A stretch of DNA of 64,000 bases from Herbiconiux ginsengi. Its GTDB lineage: Bacteria; Actinomycetota; Actinomycetes; Actinomycetales; Microbacteriaceae. The stretch lies in contig NZ_FNPZ01000002.1 of NCBI RefSeq assembly GCF_900107435.1, positions 124,001 through 188,000 on the forward strand. Reading direction: 5' to 3'. Every line of letters starts with the position of its first letter. The first letter of the stretch is position 1. Below, one piece after another: positions 8,263 through 18,036 of the stretch. The position numbers and the translations under genes were made by a program. Below the pieces are notes generated by a model that did not search any database, was not told the DNA's origin, and saw nothing but the letters and a program-made list of their open reading frames with translations.

Positions 8263-9546
8263 TCAGCGGCGGTGTCCGGGCGGCTCGTGGTCGTTCATCG
8301 AGCCCAGGATCAACGCCGACTGCAGGATCAGGGCCTCGCGGGCTCCCGTCGCGTCCCAGCCGATCACCTGGGTGACGCGCTTCAACCGGTAGCGCACCGT
8401 GTTCGGGTGCACGAAGAGCTCGCGGGCGGTCGCCTCGAGGGAGCGCCCGTTGTCGAGATAGCACCAGAGGGTGGTCATCAGCTCCGGCGACTGGTCTTGC
8501 AGAGGGCGGTAGACGCGGTTGACCAGGGTGGAGCGGGCGAGCGGATCGCCGGCGAGGGCGCGCTCGGGCAGCAGGTCGTCGGCGAGCATCGGCCGAGGAG
8601 CGTTGCGCCAGGCGCGCGCCACGGCGAAGCCGGCCAGGGCGGCCTTGGCGCTCCGGGAGGCCTCGACGAGGCTCGGCACCTCGTGGCCCAGCACCAGGTA
8701 GCCAGGGCCGAAGCCGGGTTCAAGCTGCTTCGCGATGTCGAGGAACGACAGCACCTGTTCGGCGCCGTTCGTGGGGGCGTCGTCGAGCGGCCCGCCGTTC
8801 TCGGCGATCAGGGGCGACATCGACGTCGCCGACGCATCCGCCGATCCCTCGCCGGAATGCTCCAGCGGGTTGCCGTTCACCGGATGCGCGCGCCCGATTA
8901 CGAGCACGAGCCGGCCGCCCTGCACCCCGATCAGCAGATCGGCGTTGAGGTGGCGAGCGGTGCGGCGCAGCTGGTCGACGTCGAGCTGGCGTGGCGTGGT
9001 GCCCACGAGCACGCTCACCTCGCCGTGCCCGTGCCAGCCGAGCGCTGCGATGCGGCTGGGCAGCTCGTCGTCGTATTCGCCGCTCAGGATGCTGTCGACC
9101 ACGAGTGCTTCGAGCCGCGCGTCCCACAGGCCACGGGCCTCCGCGGCGCGGGCGTAGACATCCGCGGCGGCGAAGGCGATCTCGCGGGAATAGAGGAGGA
9201 TGGCTTCGCGGAGCGAGGCATCCGCTCCGGCGACGCGTTCTTCCACGACCTCCACGACCACGCGGATGAGCTGCAGCGTCTGCTGCAGGCTCACCGAGCG
9301 GAGGAGTTCGCGGGGGGCCGAGCCGAAGACGTCGGCGGCGATCCAGGTGGTGGTGGTCGGGTCGTCATACCACTGGATGAACGACTTGATGCCGGCCTGG
9401 GCCACGAGGCCCACGGCAGAACGCCGCCCCGGCGGCATGTCGCCGTACCAGGGCAGCGTCTGGTCAAGACGCTTGATCGTCGCGGTCGAGAGCTCACCGG
9501 AGATGGTGCGGAGCCACGCCAGGGTCTGCGCCTTGGTCTTAGGCAT
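8263..9546 (-). CDS. fasR: PucR-type transcriptional regulator of fatty-acid synthesis (FasR-like)
   Basis: 427 residues. The C-terminal ~60 residues are the PucR helix-turn-helix (LEATARELFVHPNTVRYRLK), and the central part is the GGDEF-like/PucR dimerisation region. It lies directly upstream of fabD-fabH-acpP-fabF in the same direction. This is the position of FasR (Rv2242) in mycobacteria, which senses long-chain acyl-CoA and activates fatty-acid synthase genes. Function here is by family and context. aceE lies 44 bp upstream in the same direction. Confidence 0.88.
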   Translation of the reverse strand: MPKTKAQTLAWLRTISGELSTATIKRLDQTLPWYGDMPPGRRSAVGLVAQAGIKSFIQWYDDPTTTTWIAADVFGSAPRELLRSVSLQQTLQLIRVVVEVVEERVAGADASLREAILLYSREIAFAAADVYARAAEARGLWDARLEALVVDSILSGEYDDELPSRIAALGWHGHGEVSVLVGTTPRQLDVDQLRRTARHLNADLLIGVQGGRLVLVIGRAHPVNGNPLEHSGEGSADASATSMSPLIAENGGPLDDAPTNGAEQVLSFLDIAKQLEPGFGPGYLVLGHEVPSLVEASRSAKAALAGFAVARAWRNAPRPMLADDLLPERALAGDPLARSTLVNRVYRPLQDQSPELMTTLWCYLDNGRSLEATARELFVHPNTVRYRLKRVTQVIGWDATGAREALILQSALILGSMNDHEPPGHRR

Positions 9547-9590
9547 CCGCGCCCCCGACCGCGATCAATCGAAACGTCATCGGACTCGGA

Positions 9591-12317
9591 TCAGCTCTCG
9601 CCGCCTGCCGAGCCGGAGGTGCCGGCCGTCACGTCGTAGAGGCGGTACTTCTCGATCGCCCAGCTCGGGGCGTTCTGGTCGACCTCGCCACGCGCCGCGA
9701 GCTGCTCGAGCACGCGCACCACGACGGAGGGGCCGTCGATCTTGAAGTAGCGACGAGCGGCCGGACGCGTGTCGGAGAACCCGAAGTCATCGGCTCCGAG
9801 GGTCGCGAACTCACCGGGCACGAACTGGCGGATCTGATCCGACACCGCGTGCATGTAGTCGGTGACAGCCACGAACGGACCGTGTGCATCCTGCAGCTTG
9901 CGGGTGAGGTAGGGCACGTGGCGCTCTTCGGTCGGGTGCAGGAAGTTGTGCTCCTCGGCCTTCAGGCCGTCGCGGCGGAGCTCCGTCCACGAGGTGACCG
10001 ACCAGACATCGGCCGACACGCCCCAGTCGTTCGCGAGCAGTTCCTGCGCCTCGAGCGCCCACGGCACCGCCACGCCGGAGGAGAGGATCTGGGCCTTGGG
10101 GCCCTCGATCGTTCCGCTCTTCAGCTGGTAGATGCCGCGCACCACGCCCTCGACGTCGAGACCCTCGGGCTCGGCCGGCTGCACGTGCGGCTCGTTGTAG
10201 ACCGTGAGGTAGAACATGACGTTGGGGTCGGGATGCGTGCCGCCGTACATCCGGTCGAGACCGGCCCGCACGATGTGGTTCAGCTCGTAGCCGTAGGCGG
10301 GGTCGTAGGTGATGACCGCCGGGTTCGTGGAGGCGAGCAGCAGCGAGTGGCCGTCGGCGTGCTGGAGGCCCTCACCGGTGAGCGTCGTGCGGCCTGCAGT
10401 GGCGCCGATCACGAAACCGCGCGCCATCTGGTCGCCCGCCGCCCACAGGGCGTCGCCCGTGCGCTGGAAGCCGAACATCGAATAGAACACGTAGATCGGG
10501 ATGAGCGGCTCGCCCTGCGTCGCATACGACGTTCCGACCGCGGTGAACGAGGCCAGCGCGCCGGCCTCGTTGATGCCGACGTGGATGATCTGGCCCTGCG
10601 GGCTCTCCTTGTAGGCCAGGAGCAGCTCCCGGTCGACCGAGGTGTAGGTCTGGCCCTTGGGGTTGTAGATCTTGTTCGACGGGAAGAAGGCGTCCATGCC
10701 GAAGGTGCGCGCCTCGTCGGGGATGATCGGCACCACGCGGTTGCCGAAGTCCTTCGAGCGGGTGAGGTCTTTCAAGAGGCGCACGAAGGCCATCGTGGTG
10801 GCGATCTCCTGGTGACCGGAGCCCTTCTTGAGGGTCTGGTACGCCGAGTCGTCGGGCAGCGTGATGGCCGTGTGCTTCGTGCGGCGCTCGGGCAGGTAAC
10901 CGCCGAGCTCGCGACGACGCTCGTGCAGGTACTGGATGGCCTCGTCGTTCTCGCCCGGGTGGTAGTAGGGCGGGAGGTAGGGGTTCTCCTCGAGCTGCGC
11001 ATCCGTCACCGGGATGTGCATCTGGTCGCGGAAGGTCTTGAGGTTGTCGAGCGTCATCTTCTTCATCTGGTGGGTCGCGTTGCGACCCTCGAACGCCGGA
11101 CCCAGGCCGTAGCCCTTGATCGTGTGCGCCAGGATGACGGTCGGCTGGCCCTTGTGCTCCGACGCGGCCTTGAACGCGGCGTAGACCTTGCGGTAGTCGT
11201 GGCCGCCGCGCTTGAGGTTCCAGATCTGGTCGTCGGTGTAGTCCTTGACGAGCTCGAGCGCCCGCGGGTCGCGACCGAAGAAGTTCTCGCGCACATAGGC
11301 GCCCGACTCGGCCTTGTAGGTCTGGAAGTCGCCATCCGGAACCGTGTTCATCAGGTTCAACAGGGCGCCCTCGGTGTCGCGGGCGAGCAGGTCGTCCCAC
11401 TCGCGGCCCCAGACCACCTTGATGACGTTCCAGCCGGCACCGCGGAAGAAGCTCTCGAGCTCCTGGATGATCTTGCCGTTGCCGCGCACCGGGCCGTCGA
11501 GACGCTGCAGGTTGCAGTTGATCACGAAGTTGAGGTTGTCGAGGCCGTCGTTGGCCGCCACCTGCAGCTGGCCGCGGCTCTCCACCTCATCCATCTCGCC
11601 GTCGCCGAGGAAGGCCCAGACCTGCTGGTCGGAGGCGTCCTTGATGCCGCGGTTGGTGAGGTACTTGTTCAGCTGCGCCTGGTAGATCGCGTTGATCGGG
11701 CCGAGACCCATCGAGACCGTGGGGAACTGCCAGAACTCCGGCATGAGCCGGGGGTGCGGGTAGGAGCTGAGGCCGCCGCCGGCATGCGACTTCTCCTGGC
11801 GGAAGCCGTCGAGCTGGTTCGCGTCGAGACGGCCTTCGAGGTAGGCGCGGGCGTAGGTGCCGGGGGAGGCGTGGCCCTGGATGAAGATCTGGTCGCCACC
11901 GCCCGGGTGGTCGTGACCGCGGAAGAAGTGGTTGAAGCCCACCTCGTAGAGGGCGGCGCTCGACGCGTAGGTCGAGATGTGGCCGCCGACCGCGATGCCG
12001 GGGCGCTGTGCGCGGTGCACCAGCATCGCGGCGTTCCACCGGATCCAGGCGCGGTACTTGCGCTCCAGCGACTCGTCGCCCGGGAACTCGGGCTCGTTCT
12101 CGGGAGCGATGGTGTTGATGTAGTCGGTCGTCGGCACCATCGGCACGCCGAGGTGGAGCTCTTTCGATCGCTTCAGCAGGCTGAGCATGATGTCGCGCGC
12201 TCGGCCGTGACCGCGGGCTTCGACGAGTGCGTCGAGGGATTCGTTCCACTCGGCTGTCTCGTCGGGATCGGAATCGATGTGTCCCGCCGAGTAGGGGTCC
12301 TGGTCGTTGACAGTCAC
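9591..12317 (-). CDS. aceE: Pyruvate dehydrogenase E1, homodimeric type
   Basis: 908 residues, the length of the homodimeric AceE family. The thiamine diphosphate motif starts [14 protein letters not shown] and ends NCN. A histidine-rich region ([23 protein letters not shown]) and the C-terminal transketolase-like domain complete it. It decarboxylates pyruvate and passes acetyl groups to the E2 lipoyl domain. No pyruvate-specific E2 is in the window; the E2 at 45610 and E3 at 47120 may be shared, as in Corynebacterium. It is divergent from ahpE and precedes the fatty-acid genes, which use its acetyl-CoA product. Confidence 0.96.
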   Translation of the reverse strand: MTVNDQDPYSAGHIDSDPDETAEWNESLDALVEARGHGRARDIMLSLLKRSKELHLGVPMVPTTDYINTIAPENEPEFPGDESLERKYRAWIRWNAAMLVHRAQRPGIAVGGHISTYASSAALYEVGFNHFFRGHDHPGGGDQIFIQGHASPGTYARAYLEGRLDANQLDGFRQEKSHAGGGLSSYPHPRLMPEFWQFPTVSMGLGPINAIYQAQLNKYLTNRGIKDASDQQVWAFLGDGEMDEVESRGQLQVAANDGLDNLNFVINCNLQRLDGPVRGNGKIIQELESFFRGAGWNVIKVVWGREWDDLLARDTEGALLNLMNTVPDGDFQTYKAESGAYVRENFFGRDPRALELVKDYTDDQIWNLKRGGHDYRKVYAAFKAASEHKGQPTVILAHTIKGYGLGPAFEGRNATHQMKKMTLDNLKTFRDQMHIPVTDAQLEENPYLPPYYHPGENDEAIQYLHERRRELGGYLPERRTKHTAITLPDDSAYQTLKKGSGHQEIATTMAFVRLLKDLTRSKDFGNRVVPIIPDEARTFGMDAFFPSNKIYNPKGQTYTSVDRELLLAYKESPQGQIIHVGINEAGALASFTAVGTSYATQGEPLIPIYVFYSMFGFQRTGDALWAAGDQMARGFVIGATAGRTTLTGEGLQHADGHSLLLASTNPAVITYDPAYGYELNHIVRAGLDRMYGGTHPDPNVMFYLTVYNEPHVQPAEPEGLDVEGVVRGIYQLKSGTIEGPKAQILSSGVAVPWALEAQELLANDWGVSADVWSVTSWTELRRDGLKAEEHNFLHPTEERHVPYLTRKLQDAHGPFVAVTDYMHAVSDQIRQFVPGEFATLGADDFGFSDTRPAARRYFKIDGPSVVVRVLEQLAARGEVDQNAPSWAIEKYRLYDVTAGTSGSAGGES

Positions 12318-12523
12318 CGTCGACCTTTCTGTTGATTACAGATCGTTTCGTGATCGGACGACCGCGCCGGGATGTGGTGCGGAACGCCACAGAACAGCCT
12401 AGTGAGTTTAACCGGGAGCGCGGCGCGCGGGCGGGCCGCGGCCGTTTGGTGGAACACCGGAGCGGAGCTATGATGGGGGCGCTTTTGCCGGTGAGACGCC
12501 CCGGCGGTGGAAAGGAAGCCATC

Positions 12524-12997
12524 ATGGCTTTGGAGAACGACACTCTGGCCCCCGATTTCGAACTCCCCAATCAGTACGGGGAACGAATCCGCCTGAGTCA
12601 GTTCCAGGGAAAGAAGCCCGTTGCCCTCGTCTTCTTCCCCCTCGCATTCTCCGGAGTGTGCACCAGCGAGCTGTGCACGCTCGAAGACAACATCTCCCTG
12701 TTCAAAGACGCGAACGTCGAGCTGATCGGCATCTCCGTCGACTCCAAGGCCACACTCCGCGCCTGGGCCGAGAAGGAGGGCTACGACTTCACGCTCGTGG
12801 CCGACTTCTGGCCGCACGGCGACGTGGCCAAAGACTACGGCGTGTTCCTCGAGGAGAAGGGGTTCGCCAACCGCGCCACCTTCCTCATCGACGAGAACCG
12901 CATCATCCGCGCCTCCTTCATCACGGCGCCCGGTGAGGCCCGCTCGATCGCCGCCTACCGCGCCGCGCTCGAAGACCTGGTTCCCGCCCGCGTCTGA
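12524..12997 (+). CDS. ahpE: AhpE-type one-Cys peroxiredoxin
   Basis: 157 residues from the ATG at 12524, preceded by GGAAAGGAAG. The peroxidatic cysteine is in FPLAFSGVCTSELC. A second cysteine lies four residues later in the same helix. The fold continues with ADFWPHGDVAKDYGV and the thioredoxin-like RATFLIDENRIIR. It reduces hydroperoxides in the cytoplasm. Transcribed alone, divergent from aceE, with a terminator hairpin right after the stop. Confidence 0.92.
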   Translation: MALENDTLAPDFELPNQYGERIRLSQFQGKKPVALVFFPLAFSGVCTSELCTLEDNISLFKDANVELIGISVDSKATLRAWAEKEGYDFTLVADFWPHGDVAKDYGVFLEEKGFANRATFLIDENRIIRASFITAPGEARSIAAYRAALEDLVPARV

Positions 12998-12999
12998 AT

Positions 13000-13018
13000 G
13001 AAGCTCGGGGCTTCTTTT
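13000..13018 (+). terminator. Rho-independent terminator of ahpE
   Basis: A 5-bp stem GAAGC/GCTTC with a TCGGG loop is followed by TTTT, starting two bases after the ahpE stop. It is short but well placed. Confidence 0.65.
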
Positions 13019-13145
13019 CATCAGATATAAGTTCCTACCTTCTATTTGGACTTCCTCGTGGGCAGTCTCGTGAGCTGGGCGATCGGGCTCGGCGCCGCGG
13101 GGTTGCTCTGGATTTCGGCTCGCTAGCCGGACCGACGGGATTCCG

Positions 13146-13835
13146 TCAGCCGAGCAGGCTGACGCCGCGCGCGATCACCAGGGCGAGCATCACGAAGCCG
13201 GCGAAGGCCTCGAGTCCCATCAGCAGTTTCGCGCGATGCGTGAGCGGCATCGCATCCGTGGGGCTGAACGCCATCGAATCCGACAGCGAGAAATACAGGT
13301 AGTCGACGAAGCCGGGCAGCCAGTCGCTCGTCTTGGAGGAGTGCGCGGCCACCTCGGGGCTCGCGTCGTGATCCTCGTCCTGCGGAAAGCGGAAGTCGGC
13401 CGGAGGGATCTCCGAACGCGTGCGCTGGGTGCGCACGACCGGGCCGCCGCGGTCCAGTTCCCAGTAGAGCAAGGCGAACCCGATCACGTTCGTCAGCCAC
13501 ACCTGCAGGGCGGCCAGGAGCAGGGTCGGGCCGTCTTCGGTGTTCTGCACGAGCAGCTGCACCAGCACGACGAGCAACCCCTGGTTCGTCACGCCGATGA
13601 CGACCACCAGCACGACGCCGAGCCGCCGCGACCAGGCGGTCTGGCGCACCATCCGGTGCGGGTTGATCACGATCACCGCCACCAGCAGGGCGAGACACAC
13701 ACCGACCACGCCATAGCGCACCACGCCGAAGAAGTTCGGCGGCAAGAGCACGTAACTGCCGATGATCGCGAGCACACCGATGGCGGCGGGCCAACGGTGC
13801 TCGGCGTGCGCTCGCTCCTGCTGCACGTCGGCCAC
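13146..13835 (-). CDS. Membrane protein with ion-channel-like pore segment
   Basis: 229 residues. Four or five hydrophobic helices are visible, near residues 15-60, 75-100, 105-125 and 195-229. Between the last two lies DYLYFSLSDSMAFSPTDAMP, which resembles the pore loop region of two-helix potassium-channel-like proteins but lacks a TVGYG filter. Homologues of this type are annotated in actinobacteria only as hypothetical membrane proteins. Transport function is not shown. It is alone, convergent to ahpE, and ends about 50 bp before tRNA-Val on the other strand. Confidence 0.7.
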   Translation of the reverse strand: MADVQQERAHAEHRWPAAIGVLAIIGSYVLLPPNFFGVVRYGVVGVCLALLVAVIVINPHRMVRQTAWSRRLGVVLVVVIGVTNQGLLVVLVQLLVQNTEDGPTLLLAALQVWLTNVIGFALLYWELDRGGPVVRTQRTRSEIPPADFRFPQDEDHDASPEVAAHSSKTSDWLPGFVDYLYFSLSDSMAFSPTDAMPLTHRAKLLMGLEAFAGFVMLALVIARGVSLLG

Positions 13836-13883
13836 AGGCGGAGTCTAAGCCTGTATGCTTTTGCACGCGCCGAAGCGCGCGAG

Positions 13884-13956
13884 GGGCCTTTAGCTCAGTT
13901 GGTAGAGCGCCACGTTTACACCGTGGATGTCATCGGTTCGAGCCCGGTAGGGCCCA
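13884..13956 (+). tRNA. tRNA-Val (anticodon TAC)
   Basis: A cloverleaf folds from 13884: acceptor GGGCCTT with AGGGCCC, a D arm containing AGCTCAGTTGGTAGAGC, an anticodon stem CCACG/CGTGG with loop TTTACAC giving anticodon TAC, and a T arm with GGTTCGAGCC. The discriminator base is A at 13956 and CCA is not encoded. Confidence 0.96.
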
Positions 13957-13976
13957 CTCAGTCGGCGCGGGAGAGC

Positions 13977-14678
13977 ATGAAGATCGTCAGCCTCAACCTC
14001 CGCGGGTTCTTCGATTGGGCCGAGCGGATGCCGCACATCGTGCGTTACCTGCTGGACGAGCAGCCCGACCTCGTGATGCTGCAGGAGGTCGTGTATCTCC
14101 CGGGGGTCTCGCCACACACGCAGCTCCACCAGCTCAACGCCGTTCTCGGATACCCCTATCGACACGCCAGCGTGAGCAGGCTGCAGTCGAGCCCGGAGGG
14201 CCCCTACCGCGAGGGACTCGGCGTGCTCAGCCGGCACCCGGTGACGCAGAGCGAGACGCTCATCCTGCTGCACGAAGAGGGTGATCCGCACAACCGGATC
14301 GTGCAGTTCTTCGACGTGGACGTGGGGGCCGGCGTCGTGTGGCCCTTCGCCAACGTGCACCTGTCGGTGCGCGACGATCACGCGTTCCACCAGCTCGAAG
14401 AGGTGCTCGCCATCCTGCGGGCGCGCGGGGAGGACCGCATCATCGGCGGCGACTTCAACATCAACCATCTCGAACGTCGCGCCCGCCTGTGGCGTGACGA
14501 CTATTACGTGCTCACGACCGAGATCGAGCACTACGTGTCGTTCGCGGCGTCGAACCAGGCCGACGACTACTTCCTCGTGCCAAAGGAATTCACCGTGCGT
14601 TCGCTCGCAGTCTCGCCCGACGGACTCTCCGACCACCGGGCTCTGCTGGTCGAGATCACTCCCGGCCGCCCGTCGTGA
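13977..14678 (+). CDS. Endonuclease/exonuclease/phosphatase family protein
   Basis: 233 residues. The fold is shown by MKIVSLNLRG at the start, MLQEVVY (metal-binding Glu), ANVHLSV, GGDFNINH (Asp and Asn) and a terminal SDHRALLVE with the catalytic Asp-His. It is the metal-dependent EEP hydrolase superfamily; the substrate (nucleic acid, nucleotide or lipid headgroup) cannot be told. The start lies 20 bp after tRNA-Val. An SDR gene follows 15 bp later in the same direction. Confidence 0.82.
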   Translation: MKIVSLNLRGFFDWAERMPHIVRYLLDEQPDLVMLQEVVYLPGVSPHTQLHQLNAVLGYPYRHASVSRLQSSPEGPYREGLGVLSRHPVTQSETLILLHEEGDPHNRIVQFFDVDVGAGVVWPFANVHLSVRDDHAFHQLEEVLAILRARGEDRIIGGDFNINHLERRARLWRDDYYVLTTEIEHYVSFAASNQADDYFLVPKEFTVRSLAVSPDGLSDHRALLVEITPGRPS

Positions 14679-14693
14679 TCTAGCGTGGAGACT

Positions 14694-15557
14694 ATGAGCG
14701 AGAAGACTCCGCGCACGGTCGTGGTCACGGGAGCGAGTTCGGGAATCGGGGCCGTGGCAGCGGCACGACTGGCCGAGCGCGGCGATCGGGTGGCCGTCGT
14801 CGGCCGTAATCCGGAGCGCACTCGCGCCGTGGCCGAGAGCATCGGCGGCGCCGCCTTCGTGGCCGACTTCACCCGCTTCGACGAGGTGCGCGAGCTCGCC
14901 TCCGCCCTGTCGGAGCGCTACGAGGCCATCGACGTGCTGCTCAACAACGCCGGCGGGCTGATCTCCACCCGCACCGACACCGTCGACGGGCACGAGGCGA
15001 CCATCCAGTCGAACTACCTGTCGCCCTATCTGCTGACCCGGATGCTCCTCCCGCGTCTCGAGGAGTCGGCACGGCGCGGCGGCACGGCTCGCGTGGTCTC
15101 GACCTCGAGCATGGCCAACCGCTGGGGGCGGATCGATCTCACCGACCTCGACTCCACCGACCGCCCGTGGCGCGGCGGATGGCGTGGCTACGGCACGGCG
15201 AAACTCGCCGTCGTGCTGTTCATCCGCGAGCTGGCCCGCCGCACGGCTGCGCGCGAAGGCGTGCCCGGCGTCGACGCCTACTCCTTGCATCCGGGCACCA
15301 TCGTCACGAACTTCGGATCGGGCTCACCGCTCATCCGCTTCGGCACCAAGGTGACCGGAGGGCGCTGGGGCACCACCGCCGACGTGGGGGCCGCGCCCCT
15401 CGTCGCGCTCGCCGCCGACTCGCCGGTTCCGGCCGTGAGCGGCGTCTACTTCGACCGGCTGCGCGCGAACGGTGCCGTCGCTCGCGCGGCCGACGACGTC
15501 GAACTGCAGCATGCTCTCTGGGCGAAGACGGCCGAGATCGTCGGCCTGCCCATCTGA
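14694..15557 (+). CDS. Short-chain dehydrogenase/reductase
   Basis: 287 residues. The cofactor motif TGASSGIG is near residue 11 and NNAGG near residue 83. The usual Tyr-x3-Lys catalytic pair is present as Tyr171-Gly-Thr-Ala-Lys175 in GYGTAKLAVVLF, with STSSM before it supplying the Ser. It resembles retinol-dehydrogenase-like SDRs; the substrate is unknown. The ATG at 14694 is chosen over a GTG nine bases upstream, but the difference is small. Convergent with gadB. Confidence 0.85.
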   Translation: MSEKTPRTVVVTGASSGIGAVAAARLAERGDRVAVVGRNPERTRAVAESIGGAAFVADFTRFDEVRELASALSERYEAIDVLLNNAGGLISTRTDTVDGHEATIQSNYLSPYLLTRMLLPRLEESARRGGTARVVSTSSMANRWGRIDLTDLDSTDRPWRGGWRGYGTAKLAVVLFIRELARRTAAREGVPGVDAYSLHPGTIVTNFGSGSPLIRFGTKVTGGRWGTTADVGAAPLVALAADSPVPAVSGVYFDRLRANGAVARAADDVELQHALWAKTAEIVGLPI

Positions 15558-15623
15558 GGCACGATGCGCGGCGCGACGTGCTCTGCGCGGCCTGCTCAGT
15601 GCGGCTCCCTCAGCGCGGCCCCC

Positions 15624-17066
15624 TCAGTGCGTGAACGCGGTGACCTGGCCGTCGAGCGGCATCGGCGACTCCAAAGCGTCGAGGTGGGCCACCGCGTCGG
15701 TGATGTCCTGCACGAGGCTCTCGGCGAGGTTGCGGCTGAGGCCGTTGCGCACCACGATGCGCTGCACCACGAGATCGCTCAGATCGTCGGGCATCGGATA
15801 CGCCGGCACCAGCCACCCTTTGAGGCGCAGCCGCTCGGACAGGTGGGAGAGGTTCCACTTGTCGGTGTGGCCCTTGGCGAGTTGCCAGGCGAACACGGGG
15901 ATGTCGGTGCCGTCGTTCCAGAGATCGAATGCGGGCATCGCGCCGATGGCCTGGGACAGGTAGACCGCGACATCCTGCGATGCCTTCTGCACTTTGTAGT
16001 ACCCCTCCCATCCGAGGCGAAGGAAGAGGTAGTACTGCAGCAGCACCTGTGCGCCGGGGCGGGAGAAGTTGAGGGCGAAGGAGGGCATGTGGCCGCCGAG
16101 GTAGGTGACGTCGAAGACGAGGTCGGATGGCAGGTCGTCGACCGTGCGCCAGATCACCCAGCCGAGTCCGGGATACACGAGGCCGTACTTGTGGGCCGAG
16201 GTGCTGATCGACGCGACCCGTTCGAGCCGGAAGTCCCACACCAGGTCGGGCTGGAGGAACGGGGCGATCATGGCTCCGGATGCGCCGTCGACGTGGATGG
16301 GCACGTCGAGGCCGGTCTGGGTCTGGATGCGATCGAGGGCTGCGGCGATCTCGGCGACGGGTTCGTACATCCCGGTGTACGTGACGCCCATGATCGCGAC
16401 GACGCCGATGGTGTTCTCGTCGACGTATTTGTCGAGGTCGTGGCCGTCGAGCACGCGGTGCTCGTCGGTGATCGGCACGTAGCGGGGTTCGACGTCCCAG
16501 TAGTTGCAGAACTTCTCCCAGCACACCTGGACTGCGCTGGAGAGCACCAGGTTCGGCTTCTCGGTGGACAGCCCGGCGGCGCGGCGGGCGTGCTGCCAGC
16601 GTCTCTTCAGGGCGAGGCCGCCGAGCATGCACGCCTCGGAGGACCCGATCGTGGAGGTGCCGATCGCGCCTGTCGTTCCGGGAGCGTCGGGCGCATCCGG
16701 GGCGTTCCACAATTTCGCGAGCATCTTCCAGCAGCGGGTCTCGATCGCGGCGGTCTGCGGGTACTCGTCTTTGTCGACCATGTTCTTGTCGGCCGTGTCG
16801 GCGTAGAGCTTCTGCGCGAACGGGTCCATCCACGTGCCCACGAAGGTCGCGAGATTCAGCCGCGCGTTGCCATCGAGCATCGCCTCGTCATGCACCACCT
16901 GATACGCCGTTCCCGGCAGCGATTCGCCTCGCGGGATCTCGTCGAGCGGGAAGTCGGTGGCCTCACCCTCGCGCGCGAAGATCGGGTTCAGCTGGTTCTG
17001 CCCCGAGCCGCCGGTGAACCCGTGCCGGGCCTCGAAGTCGGGAGTGGTCGCGGGCGTGGACGGCAA
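15624..17066 (-). CDS. gadB: Glutamate decarboxylase
   Basis: 480 residues. A pyridoxal-phosphate enzyme that converts glutamate to GABA and consumes a proton. The PLP lysine is Lys293 in SISTSAHKYGLVYPG, with HVDGASGAM before it. FAREGEATDFP and TWMDP near the N-terminus are typical of GadB. The start is taken as TTG at 17066, which has GGAG five bases upstream; the nearest ATG (about 50 bases further up) has no clear site. The usual partner GadC is not adjacent. Confidence 0.92.
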   Translation of the reverse strand: MPSTPATTPDFEARHGFTGGSGQNQLNPIFAREGEATDFPLDEIPRGESLPGTAYQVVHDEAMLDGNARLNLATFVGTWMDPFAQKLYADTADKNMVDKDEYPQTAAIETRCWKMLAKLWNAPDAPDAPGTTGAIGTSTIGSSEACMLGGLALKRRWQHARRAAGLSTEKPNLVLSSAVQVCWEKFCNYWDVEPRYVPITDEHRVLDGHDLDKYVDENTIGVVAIMGVTYTGMYEPVAEIAAALDRIQTQTGLDVPIHVDGASGAMIAPFLQPDLVWDFRLERVASISTSAHKYGLVYPGLGWVIWRTVDDLPSDLVFDVTYLGGHMPSFALNFSRPGAQVLLQYYLFLRLGWEGYYKVQKASQDVAVYLSQAIGAMPAFDLWNDGTDIPVFAWQLAKGHTDKWNLSHLSERLRLKGWLVPAYPMPDDLSDLVVQRIVVRNGLSRNLAESLVQDITDAVAHLDALESPMPLDGQVTAFTH

Positions 17067-17171
17067 GGAGTCTCCAATCGACTGCGATGATCTCCAACAG
17101 TAGTGGCGGTGGGTGCACATGGGGTGCTCAGCAGCCCGGCACGTGCCGCGCTCGGCCAGTAGTCTGGGGAG

Positions 17172-17990
17172 ATGCCCACCACGCTCTCCGAATTCAACGC
17201 CACGGTCGAGAGACTGTGGCCGAGCGAGTTCGCCGAGACGTGGGATGCGCCGGGCCTCGTGAGCGGTGCACCCGACGATCGCGTCGATCGGGTGCTGCTC
17301 GCGGTGGATGCCGTGGCCGCCACCGTGGAGCAGGCCGTCGGAACCGGCGCCGACGTGCTGCTGGTGCATCATCCGCTCCTTCTGCGAGGCGTCACCAGCA
17401 TCGCCGAGACCGGGTACAAGGGCGCCCTGTTGGCCAAGCTCATCCGCTCGCGCTGCTCGCTGGTGGCGGCGCACACCAACGCCGACATCGTCGACGACGG
17501 AACCTCGTCCGTGCTGGCGTCCCGCCTCGGACTGGTGGAGCAGCAGCCGATCGAACCCGGGGTGCGCCCCGGCACCGGAATCGGACGGGTGGGCCGGATG
17601 CCCGAGCCCACGACACTCGGCCGGCTCGCCCTGGCTCTCGGCGAGATCTTGCCCGCCACCGCCACCGGAGTGCGCGTCTCGGGCGACTTCGAGCAGTCCG
17701 TGTCGACGGTCGCGCTCTGCGGCGGCGCCGGAGACTCGTTGCTGGCGAATCCGGCCGTTCGGGGCTCCGACGTCTACATCACCGCCGATCTGCGCCACCA
17801 CCCCGCCTCCGAGTCGCGCGAGCAGTCGTTGCTCGGCTCGGGCCCCGCCCTCGTCGACGTCTCGCACTGGGCGAGCGAGTGGCTCTGGCTCGAGACCGCG
17901 GCCCGGCAGCTCGCCGCTGCGCTCCCGGAGGTCGAGTTCATCGTGAGCGACCTCCGCACCGACCCCTGGGATTTCGTCATCACGCAATGA
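17172..17990 (+). CDS. Nif3-like dinuclear metal centre protein
   Basis: 272 residues. The family metal ligands are seen in LLVHHPLLLRG, in AAHTNADIVDDG and, C-terminally, in DVSHWASEWLW. These proteins form hexameric rings (YbgI/DUF34); some act as GTP cyclohydrolase I type 2 in other lineages, but the general role is unsettled. It is 46 bp upstream of the coiled-coil zinc-ribbon-family gene, a pairing that is common in actinobacteria. Confidence 0.9.
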   Translation: MPTTLSEFNATVERLWPSEFAETWDAPGLVSGAPDDRVDRVLLAVDAVAATVEQAVGTGADVLLVHHPLLLRGVTSIAETGYKGALLAKLIRSRCSLVAAHTNADIVDDGTSSVLASRLGLVEQQPIEPGVRPGTGIGRVGRMPEPTTLGRLALALGEILPATATGVRVSGDFEQSVSTVALCGGAGDSLLANPAVRGSDVYITADLRHHPASESREQSLLGSGPALVDVSHWASEWLWLETAARQLAAALPEVEFIVSDLRTDPWDFVITQ

Positions 17991-18036
17991 TCCGCGCGAC
18001 GACCGAATGCCACGACCTGAACACGAAGGAACCCAC

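Noticed and set aside
6298-12335. Very long open frames opposite the fab and aceE genes (up to 1113 codons)
   Set aside because: High GC and strong third-position bias leave antisense frames open. Their products are Arg/Gly/His-rich with no recognisable motif, and the real genes on the minus strand are clear.
13046-13126. Possible 26-residue membrane peptide (TTG start, DFLVGSLVSWAIGLG)
   Set aside because: The sequence looks like a single membrane helix, but there is no ribosome site, the start is TTG and it follows a terminator. It could be a fragment; not enough support for a gene.
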